DNA from: Bacillota bacterium
GTDB lineage: Bacteria > Bacillota > Clostridia > Lachnospirales > Cellulosilyticaceae
Assembly: GCA_023457875.1 (NCBI GenBank)
Contig: JAEXBC010000018.1
Coordinates: 1-6,026, forward strand
DNA: 6,026 nucleotides
Direction: 5' to 3'
Shown: piece by piece, positions 1-5,612 of the stretch
Numbering within the stretch: the stretch's first letter is position 1
How the letters are laid out: each line of letters begins with the position of its first letter
Position numbers and translations under genes: made by a program
The notes under the pieces: generated by a model
What the model saw: only the letters and a program-made list of their open reading frames with translations
Told to the model about the DNA's origin: nothing
Database searches by the model: none

Positions 1-1014
1 TTGTTGCGCATTGGTTAAGCAAACAATGCCTCCAATGATTAAAAGGATACTCCCTATAATCGTCACACTCAATTTAGGTTTCTTAAATGTTGCAATCTGC
101 AATAATCTAGATTTAATTTGATTCATATTTTCTCCCATGCCCTGTACCCAATAGGTTTCTCTTTGAGGCGTTAATGTGATATTTAGTAAAGTGTTAGCGT
201 ATTGCTTTCTATTAGCTCCAATTTCTAGAACTCTTTCATCGCAAGCGAGTTCCATATCATGCTTCATCAATTTAATGGTCATCCATACCAATGGATTGAA
301 CCAATGGATTGCACATACAACAATATGAAGATACGTTAATATATTATCTTTGTACTTAAAATGCATCAACTCATGCAAAAGCATCATTTCTATATCTTGT
401 CTTGTTTGAATATTAGAAATACAAATTGTAGGTCTAATGAGCCCGAAAATAAAGGGATATTCACCTTTAACTAGCTTAATATCTGCTTTAATATGAAGTG
501 TTCTTTTAAAATCAGCTAATAAAGCTAATAGATCTGCCTCTTCTACTGTTTCCAAATGATTTATTTTTTTCCTTAATTGATAATAGCCTATGCTAAAATA
601 ACTTAAAATCACAATCATTCCTGCAATCCATAGACCTAATAAAATTTTCTCTATGCCAGTTTCATTAGCTATATTAGGATTTATTTGTGAAGTGCCTTTT
701 TCTTGACCCATTACCTCAACATTAGAAAAAATACCTTCATCATCTGTAGAATAGATGGGAAGTGTCCCTGTATCTGTATTTACAATAGTATTTTGATTAC
801 TTATTGTATGGGACTGCGAATCTATTCTTCCCCATAAATTAAACAAGCTCAAAGAGCTACTTGGCAATATCGGTAATAATAGTCTCACTAATACAATGAT
901 CCATAGTGCACTTAACCAAGTCTTTTTCATTTTACACTTTAACATTGCTCTACTGACTAAGGCTAATCCAATCACGCCACTTGACATTAAACTCCAATTT
1001 AAAATTCCTGCCAT
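1..1014 (-). CDS. BlaR1/MecR1-type M56 membrane metalloprotease, C-terminus cut by window edge
   Basis: Reading from ATG at 1014 gives 338 residues with no stop before the window edge. Hydrophobic segments lie near residues 8-25, 33-52, 122-146 and 315-333, as in the BlaR1/MecR1 membrane protease domain. The zinc site is visible: HELMH at 214-218 (H214, E215, H218), then ELACD at 255-259 (E255xxxD259), the family's second metal-binding motif. WFNPLVW at 238-244 is also typical. Family members span the membrane, sense a signal (classically a beta-lactam) through an outer C-terminal domain, and trigger loss of the BlaI repressor inside the cell. The window ends just after the fourth segment, so whether a penicillin-binding sensor follows is unknown and the inducer cannot be inferred. 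The start lies four bases after the blaI-like stop, with GAGGAGG (1024-1030) inside the blaI end as ribosome site, so translation is probably coupled. Family assignment is firm; beta-lactam sensing is not shown. Confidence 0.9.
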   Translation of the reverse strand, partial: MAGILNWSLMSSGVIGLALVSRAMLKCKMKKTWLSALWIIVLVRLLLPILPSSSLSLFNLWGRIDSQSHTISNQNTIVNTDTGTLPIYSTDDEGIFSNVEVMGQEKGTSQINPNIANETGIEKILLGLWIAGMIVILSYFSIGYYQLRKKINHLETVEEADLLALLADFKRTLHIKADIKLVKGEYPFIFGLIRPTICISNIQTRQDIEMMLLHELMHFKYKDNILTYLHIVVCAIHWFNPLVWMTIKLMKHDMELACDERVLEIGANRKQYANTLLNITLTPQRETYWVQGMGENMNQIKSRLLQIATFKKPKLSVTIIGSILLIIGGIVCLTNAQQ

Positions 1015-1018
1015 GAGA

Positions 1019-1390
1019 CTATTCCTCCTCTATTTTATCGATAAGCTGTTTAAGCGTTTCTATATCTTCCCCTGATAATTTCCCCTTCTTAGCAAAAGCT
1101 GTTATTAACATCCCCATAGAACCATCAAAAACAGTATTGATCAGATTTCGTGCTTCCTTTAACTGGCAATCTTCTTTCTTAACCGTAGGATAGTATTTAA
1201 AATTTCCACTTGTTTTATCTGCTTCAATAAAGTGCTTATCCATTAATCTAACAATTAAAGTTCTTATTGTTGTATTTGACCATTTCTTCTCTTCCTTTAA
1301 CTTCCCTATAATTTCTTTTAAAGTTAATGGACTACTCTCCCATAACACATTCATGATTTTCCATTCAGATTCAGTAATATTCTTTTCCAT
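1019..1390 (-). CDS. BlaI/MecI-family winged-helix repressor
   Basis: This 123-residue protein has the usual BlaI/MecI length and layout. The N-terminus ITESEWKIMNVLWE (5-18) is a family hallmark. A winged helix-turn-helix follows, with recognition helix around NTTIRTLIVRLMDKH (39-53) and wing around FKYYPTV (64-70). The C-terminal helices (about 75-120) would form the dimer domain. In staphylococcal MecI/BlaI, cleavage falls at Asn-Phe in the dimer domain; the nearest equivalent here is A98-F99, by inference. I chose the ATG at 1390 because GGAGG (1397-1401) sits six bases upstream. A longer reading from TTG at 1408 would translate through that ribosome site. It lies directly before the M56 protease gene, and its promoter carries two matching operators, so it should repress its own operon and possibly genes outside the window. 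It could serve a non-lactam cell-wall or stress response instead. Confidence 0.93.
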   Translation of the reverse strand: MEKNITESEWKIMNVLWESSPLTLKEIIGKLKEEKKWSNTTIRTLIVRLMDKHFIEADKTSGNFKYYPTVKKEDCQLKEARNLINTVFDGSMGMLITAFAKKGKLSGEDIETLKQLIDKIEEE

Positions 1391-1408
1391 TATAATCCTC
1401 CTTTTCAA

Positions 1409-1420
1409 CTACATTTGTAG
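1409..1420. promoter_or_regulatory. BlaI-type operator, promoter-proximal copy
   Basis: CTACA-TT-TGTAG is a perfect 12-bp inverted repeat that matches the TACA-nn-TGTA core of bla/mec operators. It lies just downstream of the expected transcription start and upstream of the blaI-like ribosome site, so a bound repressor would block early transcription. Its centre is 23 bp from that of the second operator. Confidence 0.8.
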
Positions 1421-1428
1421 CTATTAAT

Positions 1429-1457
1429 AGATTACACTTGTAGTCGTATAATGTCAA
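1429..1457 (-). promoter_or_regulatory. Promoter of the blaI-blaR1-like operon
   Basis: On the minus strand TTGACA (1457-1452, perfect -35) is followed after 17 bp by TAATCT (1434-1429, weak -10, 3 of 6 matches). The start would be near 1422, giving a leader of about 30 bases. The overlap with both operators supports this reading. Confidence 0.65.
1433..1442. promoter_or_regulatory. BlaI-type operator, promoter-distal copy
   Basis: TACA-CT-TGTA is a second copy of the dyad, sitting between the -35 and -10 hexamers of the promoter. Two operators, one in the promoter core and one at the start site, is the usual bla/mec arrangement. A further 10-bp palindrome, CTATTAATAG (1421-1430), lies between the two operators. 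Confidence 0.8.
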
Positions 1458-1580
1458 TAATATTATAAAAAATTTATATAATATTATTTATCATACCTAT
1501 TCAATTAATCTGACTACTATCTAGTATCTAAATTAGAACTTTATACTCTTAATAAAAAATCTTAGTGCATTTTGAACATT

Positions 1581-1635
1581 AAAAAAAGACTTGCAGTCCT
1601 TAAAATTTATAATGAAATTTCAAGGGCTGCAAGTC
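1581..1635 (-). terminator. Rho-independent terminator of the sigma factor/CMD-like unit
   Basis: The arms 1588-1608 and 1615-1635 form a 21-bp stem with two imperfect positions (one a G-U pair in RNA) and a six-base loop (1609-1614). On the minus strand the stem runs straight into seven T residues (complement of 1581-1587). There is no T-run on the plus-strand side, so it works in one direction. It lies about 75 bases after the CMD-like stop and insulates the blaI-type promoter from read-through. Confidence 0.85.
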
Positions 1636-1709
1636 CTCTTGCAAGGTGAATCAGTTTTCCACCACCTATTTAAAAAATATATAAAGGCTTAAAGCACATA
1701 ATCACCCTA

Positions 1710-2018
1710 CTATTTTTTGTTAACTTCGCTCAAATATGGCAATGCATCTGCAACCTGAATACCCACAATGGGCATAGGAACAAGTATAGCACTTCTTATT
1801 TCCTCTGGGCTTGCTCCATTCTCTTTTGCTTGTTGGATATGAAACGGCAACCCTCCATACATTTTTGTCGATACCAATACAGAAATATAGGCGAGTTCAT
1901 GAGTCTTTTTATCAAGTGCACTTTTTTCCGACATTTTAAAAATGGCACCCATAAATGCTTCACCGATTCCGTCTGTTTCTTGCATAAACATTTTAAATCC
2001 ATCTGTAACTTTTTCCAC
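1710..2018 (-). CDS. Small carboxymuconolactone decarboxylase (CMD/AhpD-like) family protein without redox cysteines
   Basis: The 102-residue product matches the CMD fold core: ALDKKTHELAYISVLVS (34-50), GGLPFHIQQAKENGASPEEIRSAI around 55-78, then a hydrophobic helix with VGIQVADAL (85-93). In AhpD the catalytic pattern is Glu, 12 residues, CxxC, three residues, His. Counting back from H60, the Glu is kept (E41) but the cysteines are M53 and G56, so thiol peroxidase-type chemistry is unlikely. The substrate is unknown. The start is GTG at 2018, with AAAGGA (2028-2033) nine bases upstream. An ATG at 2028 is in another frame and reads only 11 codons. It follows the sigma factor gene by 94 bases, has a candidate promoter in that gap and ends at a strong terminator. 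It may belong to the sigma factor's regulon, by inference from position. Family call is good; function is open. Confidence 0.85.
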   Translation of the reverse strand: MEKVTDGFKMFMQETDGIGEAFMGAIFKMSEKSALDKKTHELAYISVLVSTKMYGGLPFHIQQAKENGASPEEIRSAILVPMPIVGIQVADALPYLSEVNKK

Positions 2019-2042
2019 TATGATCCATCCTTTCTGATTTAC

Positions 2043-2075
2043 ACCGAATTTTATCGGTTACAATGATAAAGACAA
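2043..2075 (-). promoter_or_regulatory. Candidate promoter with a dyad flanking the -10, upstream of the CMD-like gene
   Basis: On the minus strand TTGTCT (2075-2070, 4 of 6) and TAAAAT (2053-2048, 5 of 6) are 16 bp apart. The arms ACCGA and TCGGT of an inverted repeat (2043-2058) sit exactly on each side of the TAAAAT. This could be an operator or chance. There is no T-run, so it is not a terminator. TGTAACC at the upstream edge also resembles an ECF-type -35, an alternative reading. Confidence 0.4.
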
Positions 2076-2112
2076 AATAGCAATGAAAAAGATACGGCTT
2101 AAAGATATTTTT

Positions 2113-2880
2113 TTATTGTTGAGATGCAAGAATTGCTAAAACCCTTTGATACCATTGTGTGGATGGCTTCTTTTCAGGCATATGGCTATAAAGATACTGT
2201 ACTTTTTTTCTAACGTGCTCATTGTATACATAGCCCTTTTGCTGATAATCTAATCTCTTTAGCAGCTTATGGGATTGACGCTGCAGATTGGAGCGATTTG
2301 TTGAAAATTGAATCCATGCTTCACAGCTGCAAGGATTTTTCTCATACATAATACTGCAATGCTCTTTGAAAAAAGAATCGATATTTATTCTTGCACGATA
2401 AAGCAACCCTTTTGTAGCCCCAACAGAGATCTCCAATAGCCCTGCAACATATTCAATGGGCAGTCCGTACATATCTACCAGTGAAAAAGTGATGCGTTGA
2501 TTTAAGGTCAGTTTTCGTACCATTGCCAAAAAGCATCCATTTTGTAGATCCCTAATTTCTTCCGCTACAATAACCTCATCTTCCGGCCGAGGAACAATAT
2601 CGGTTAATAGGACTCCTTCCTGCTCTAATTGCTCCCAATTTTCTACTTCAATCAGATATTTATGGGGGTCCATTTTTGCCTTGTTAATAAATTCATGAAA
2701 GCATATCGTTCTTAACCAACTTGCCAGTGCCTGCTCACTTTTTAAGGTATCCAATTTATCCATCGCCTTCAAAAAGGTGTTCTGCGTCAAATCGAGGGCA
2801 TCTTCTGGGTGGCAGGCCAATTTCAAGGCATAGTTATAGATGTAGTTATAATAATTTTGATAGACATCCACTATTTCCAT
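2113..2880 (-). CDS. ECF-type sigma-70 family RNA polymerase sigma factor with C-terminal Cys extension
   Basis: This 255-residue protein has sigma region 2 at about 8-70 (NYIYNYALKLACHPEDALDL, then TFLKAMDKL and ASWLRTICFHEFI) and sigma region 4 at about 122-172 (LTLNQRITFSLVDMYGLPIEYVAGLL, then SVGATKGLLYRAR, the DNA-contacting helix). A linker lies between them and there is no sigma region 3, so it is of the ECF class. It should direct RNA polymerase to a small regulon. About 80 residues follow region 4, beginning HC-x8-CSC (H174, C175, C184, C186). From memory, other ECF factors carry CGL..P.NPCRC at the same spacing; the role is unknown, and metal or redox sensing is a guess. The start ATG has GAGGAGG five bases upstream. 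No anti-sigma gene is visible on either side. The next gene downstream is the CMD-like protein, a plausible target or co-transcribed partner. Confidence 0.88.
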   Translation of the reverse strand: MEIVDVYQNYYNYIYNYALKLACHPEDALDLTQNTFLKAMDKLDTLKSEQALASWLRTICFHEFINKAKMDPHKYLIEVENWEQLEQEGVLLTDIVPRPEDEVIVAEEIRDLQNGCFLAMVRKLTLNQRITFSLVDMYGLPIEYVAGLLEISVGATKGLLYRARINIDSFFKEHCSIMYEKNPCSCEAWIQFSTNRSNLQRQSHKLLKRLDYQQKGYVYNEHVRKKVQYLYSHMPEKKPSTQWYQRVLAILASQQ

Positions 2881-2905
2881 TATATCCTCCTCAAATTAAA
2901 AGCCT

Positions 2906-2924
2906 ACCTATTCTGACCTATTCT
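2906..2924. repeat. Tandem direct repeat in the sigma factor leader
   Basis: ACCTATTCT occurs twice, at 2906-2914 and 2916-2924, one base apart (AGAATAGGT twice on the gene strand). It lies 26-44 bases upstream of the sigma factor start and could be a regulator site or a leader RNA element. The 10-bp period would put both copies on one DNA face. Confidence 0.45.
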
Positions 2925-2962
2925 AGTGCATACGCCTTCATCTCATCGTTTAAACACTCTAG

Positions 2963-2991
2963 TAAATAGACTTTATGTTAGATTTTATCAA
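2963..2991 (-). promoter_or_regulatory. Candidate promoter of the sigma factor gene
   Basis: TTGATA (2991-2986, 5 of 6) and TATTTA (2968-2963, 3 of 6) lie 17 bp apart on the minus strand, giving a leader of about 75 bases. The weak -10 makes this tentative. TAGAAT (2925-2920) is a better -10 hexamer but has no matching -35. Confidence 0.3.
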
Positions 2992-3063
2992 CATAATAGT
3001 TTTTGTGTGACAATATCAGAGTATATCTCCATATTCTTGATATTTGCAATATGGATTACCTCC

Positions 3064-3476
3064 TTAAATTGACCACTCATGGGCAAGAAAGAAGTAAGCA
3101 TACTCACAAAGCACCTTCATATTACATAATTCCGTAAAGTGTATGGGAACTCCAAGGGAGGGCGTAGTGCTCCCCCACCTGCCTGGCCCCACCAACATGG
3201 CATTTTTCCCTTTAATGGCTCGATTAATTGAGCCTATTTGTCTAGCTACCTCATATTTTCTCTGCTCACTTAGCTTTAAGTATGTATTGGCACTAATAAA
3301 TCAATGATCTAGTCTTATTTCCTCACGATAAATACTATTAAAAAGTTCAGAAGTATCAAAGCTAGAGGTAATACAGGTAGCCTCTTGGTCCTCAATGAAA
3401 TGTGGAAAAAACATGGTAGGTGAATGACCTGATCAAAACCTTTTAATCCCGTACTAACCGTGTCATATAAATTCAT
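3064..3476 (-). pseudogene. Decayed PEP-synthase-like (PEP/pyruvate-binding domain) gene
   Basis: An ATG at 3476 opens MNLYDTVSTGLKGFDQVI, which resembles the N-terminus of long Firmicute PEP/pyruvate-binding proteins (TGL.GLD.VL). After about 20 codons, near 3417-3425, similarity jumps to another frame. That frame runs from about 3420 to 3064 and reads through FFPHFIEDQEA, EEIRLDH, a TGA stop (3303-3301, where Trp fits), ANTYLKLSEQRKYEVARQIG and MLVGPGRWGSTTPSLGVPIH. It ends at TAA (3066-3064), soon after ELCNMKVLCEYAY. I recall GPGRWGS..PSLGVP from the C-terminal part of these proteins, normally followed by more sequence that is missing here. Intact relatives are several hundred residues long, so most of the middle has been deleted. 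The protein cannot be functional. The family call rests on recalled motifs; the broken state is seen directly. Confidence 0.6.
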
Positions 3477-3636
3477 CGCACATCCCCATTTCTATGTAAT
3501 CCACAATTCCAATATGCCTGTATCCAGCAGCAACATAAAAATAAGATGTCACAAAGATTACATCCTTAGTATCACAGCTTTTATGTCCTATCCCTTTTAA
3601 GTACACTTTTACAATATTATACTGAGCAACTAGCAT
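3463..3636 (-). CDS. Small ORF of unknown function, possibly a gene remnant
   Basis: ATG at 3636 opens 57 codons ending at TGA (3465-3463). The product contains KGIGHKSCDTKDVIFVTSY (about 14-32), then FYVAAGYRHIGIVDYIEM (33-50), and looks protein-like, but I do not recognise it. Its stop overlaps the start of the decayed PEP-synthase-like gene (ATG at 3476) by 14 bases. That is typical of genes once translated together, and suggests it is the surviving end of a neighbour in the same old operon. It begins 14 bases after the stop of the large fusion enzyme and lacks a well-placed ribosome site (AAGG lies about 12 bases upstream). The frame is also open a little upstream into the fusion gene's end, so the true N-terminus may be lost. 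It is likely non-functional, but a short real gene is not excluded. Confidence 0.3.
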   Translation of the reverse strand: MLVAQYNIVKVYLKGIGHKSCDTKDVIFVTSYFYVAAGYRHIGIVDYIEMGMCDEFI

Positions 3637-3650
3637 TATTATAATGGGCC

Positions 3651-5612
3651 TTAAAAGGTCTCTTTTGCCAAGTCAGGCCTATCAGTAATCACGCCGTCCA
3701 CACCAATAAAGTAGAGTTGCGTTAGTTTTGTATCATCGTTGGGAGTCCAAGTATTTACACCGATTCCACGGCTGTGCATCTCATCCACAACCTCCGGATG
3801 TGCTAGCAAGGTGCTACACTCAGGATGCAAAAAGTCAATCTTGAAATCCAAACTGTCAACATATTTAGTCAGATCGGCTTGCAGTTTAATCTGCTCCTCC
3901 ACGGCTATCCAGTCAGCCCCAGGGAACATCGCTCCAGAAGACTGAGCGATCTCATGAATAACAGACTCGGCAGTGTTTCCGCTAATTCCAAGGCTCAAAA
4001 TAACATTTGCCTCCTTTTGGGGGACAGGTTTGATATCCTCAACCTTGAGGGTAGTCAGAACTTTACCAGCGGGTATATAGTTGGCAAGATCAATGTCGTA
4101 CTTTGCCAACGTTCCTACAATATTGGGCAGCGTTAAGGCGCCTACCTTCAGCTCGGGTAAATAATGCTTCAAATCTCGCAGTAAGCTATGGTCAAATCCA
4201 GATACAATGACCTTATCCATCACGCCAGAGGCTTTGATGACGTCAGCCACCTTGATAATGTAGCTCTCATCACGCTCCACAGGAGCCTTCAATTCAATGT
4301 TGATGACCCTAAAATGCTTACATTTCTCCAAAACCTCAGCCAAGGTGGCAATCTGTACACCAGTGAACTCCTTGCCATACCAAGAACCAAAATCGTAGGT
4401 CCTAAGCTCGGAGAGGGTTTTTTCACGAATGAGACCCGTACCGTTACTGATTCCGTCGATAGAGTAGTTATGGCAGATCACAAGTTCTCCATCGCGGGTC
4501 AGCTGAACGTCGGTCTCGAAGCCGTCGGCGCCTAAGTCAGCTGCCTTCTGGAAGGCAGAAATGGTATTCTCGGGGGCAATTGCAGAGGCTCCACGATGTG
4601 CAATCACATTAGGTTGGGCATACTCATAGGCATCCAAACGATCAAAATAGGAGGCAATACGCATTCTGCCATTCTCCTTGATGTTTTCAAAATAAAAATC
4701 GTAGTCATGACTATGAAAGCTTTGGCCTCCAAACAAATCAGTACTATTAAAGTCTTGACTAGTAGTACAGACCACAGTGCCCCGCTTAGGATTCACGGTA
4801 GCATCTGCAGTGCCAGGAACGGGTGTGGCAGTCCAAGTGGTCATATCCACCAGCAAGCTACCGCGATTTTCTGCCACTGTGGCAGGTGTTGCATCCCGTT
4901 TCCAATTGATAGGATTGATGGATATTGCACCCTCATCCACAACTATATTCTTCCCCTCTGGGTTAGGTCCCTCCGTATTCCAAGAGATAATGACACCGGT
5001 GTCCGTCTCGCTCTGTGCAAACTTCAGATGGGGATTCTCATTCAACCATTCCTGTGTAACGGATGCGCCCACCACATAGGCTGCGACCATTTGCTTCAGA
5101 TACTCAGGGTGTTGCTTCATGTAGGTATCTAGCACATATTTCAGCATGGCAGAGCCCTGAGAGTGGCCGGCCAAAATAAAGGGCTTTCCATTATTAAAGT
5201 TTTCAAAATAGTAGTCCAGTGCTGCAAAGACATCTTCACCTGGGCCGTTCTTGCGGCCGAATTCCTCATAGCCGCCATTTTGCAACGCTTTGATTTTTGT
5301 CAAGTTTGTCTGACGGTAATAGGGCGCATAGACATTGCAGTAGCTTTCAAAAGCAGCACCGGATTTTTGGAATGCCTTACCAGCAATCCACTTGGCTTTG
5401 TTATCCATCTTTGCCACATCAGGTTGGGTGGCATCGTCTACCACTGTAGGATAGAGGTAAAATAGGTCAACCTCGTAATCCGTATCTTTGCCCTGGTACA
5501 TCCAGTTGGCTTCATCCGAATAGTCGGTCGTTGCTGCAGCAAATGTTACCTCCGGCAAAAATAACATGATTATACCTAAACACAGAAGAATACTAAGCAA
5601 TTGTTTTTTCAT
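3651..5612 (-). CDS. Secreted fusion of DUF3089 alpha/beta-hydrolase and glycerophosphodiester phosphodiesterase
   Basis: The product has 653 residues from ATG 5612. Residues 1-25 form a signal peptide (KK, a hydrophobic core, then VTFA before AATT), so it should be exported. The DUF3089 hydrolase domain spans about 30-325: nucleophile elbow GHSQGS (S151), PINW (234-237) and HSHDYDFYFENIKENGRMRI (300-319) with the likely catalytic His. The GDPD domain spans about 334-653: AHRGAS (H339, R340), PENT (347-350), ETD (E366, D368), H381, IELK (E440) and a typical end, NTWTPND then GVDGVITDRPDL. GDPD enzymes cleave glycerophosphodiesters to glycerol-3-phosphate and an alcohol. The hydrolase could deacylate lipids first, by inference. 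The usual HD is HN (N382), and about 60 extra residues precede LHPE (595-598). Upstream in-frame ATGs at 5657, 5624 and 5621 exist; 5657 has no ribosome site. AAAGGA (5625-5630) is 12 bases from 5612 and 3 from 5621. The signal peptide decided my choice. Confidence 0.9.
   Translation of the reverse strand: MKKQLLSILLCLGIIMLFLPEVTFAAATTDYSDEANWMYQGKDTDYEVDLFYLYPTVVDDATQPDVAKMDNKAKWIAGKAFQKSGAAFESYCNVYAPYYRQTNLTKIKALQNGGYEEFGRKNGPGEDVFAALDYYFENFNNGKPFILAGHSQGSAMLKYVLDTYMKQHPEYLKQMVAAYVVGASVTQEWLNENPHLKFAQSETDTGVIISWNTEGPNPEGKNIVVDEGAISINPINWKRDATPATVAENRGSLLVDMTTWTATPVPGTADATVNPKRGTVVCTTSQDFNSTDLFGGQSFHSHDYDFYFENIKENGRMRIASYFDRLDAYEYAQPNVIAHRGASAIAPENTISAFQKAADLGADGFETDVQLTRDGELVICHNYSIDGISNGTGLIREKTLSELRTYDFGSWYGKEFTGVQIATLAEVLEKCKHFRVINIELKAPVERDESYIIKVADVIKASGVMDKVIVSGFDHSLLRDLKHYLPELKVGALTLPNIVGTLAKYDIDLANYIPAGKVLTTLKVEDIKPVPQKEANVILSLGISGNTAESVIHEIAQSSGAMFPGADWIAVEEQIKLQADLTKYVDSLDFKIDFLHPECSTLLAHPEVVDEMHSRGIGVNTWTPNDDTKLTQLYFIGVDGVITDRPDLAKETF

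Larger units (their letters stand above)
1391..1709. other. Gene-free spacer between the CMD-like gene and the blaI-like gene
   Basis: This AT-rich spacer holds the blaI-type promoter and operators on its left side (1409-1457) and the terminator for the CMD-like gene in its middle (1581-1635). Between 1458 and 1580, and from 1636 to 1709, I see no ORF, RNA gene or clear repeat. Confidence 0.7.

Noticed and set aside
1796..2066. Overlapping minus-frame (1796-2002) and plus-strand (1830-2066) ORFs at the CMD-like gene.
   Set aside because: Both overlap the better-supported CMD-like frame, which has a ribosome site and family motifs; neither alternative has either.
2721..2969. Plus-strand ORF opposite the start of the sigma factor gene.
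   Set aside because: Antisense to conserved sigma region 2 coding sequence, low-complexity product, no ribosome site.
3011..3045. AATATCA...TGATATT inverted repeat between the pseudogene and the sigma factor gene.
   Set aside because: The stem is short and AT-rich and no T-run follows on either strand, so I cannot support a terminator.
3052..3064. GGATTACCTCCTT on the plus strand resembles the 3' end of 16S rRNA.
   Set aside because: The match is only 13 bases with one mismatch and no rRNA-like sequence precedes it. It is more simply a Shine-Dalgarno-like string on the minus strand, and the TTG frame after it has just 23 codons.
3739..5465. Several plus-strand ORFs of 68-178 codons opposite the fusion enzyme.
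   Set aside because: They are antisense shadows of a GC-rich gene whose minus-strand frame has clear signal peptide and catalytic motifs. Their products show no family resemblance or good ribosome sites.
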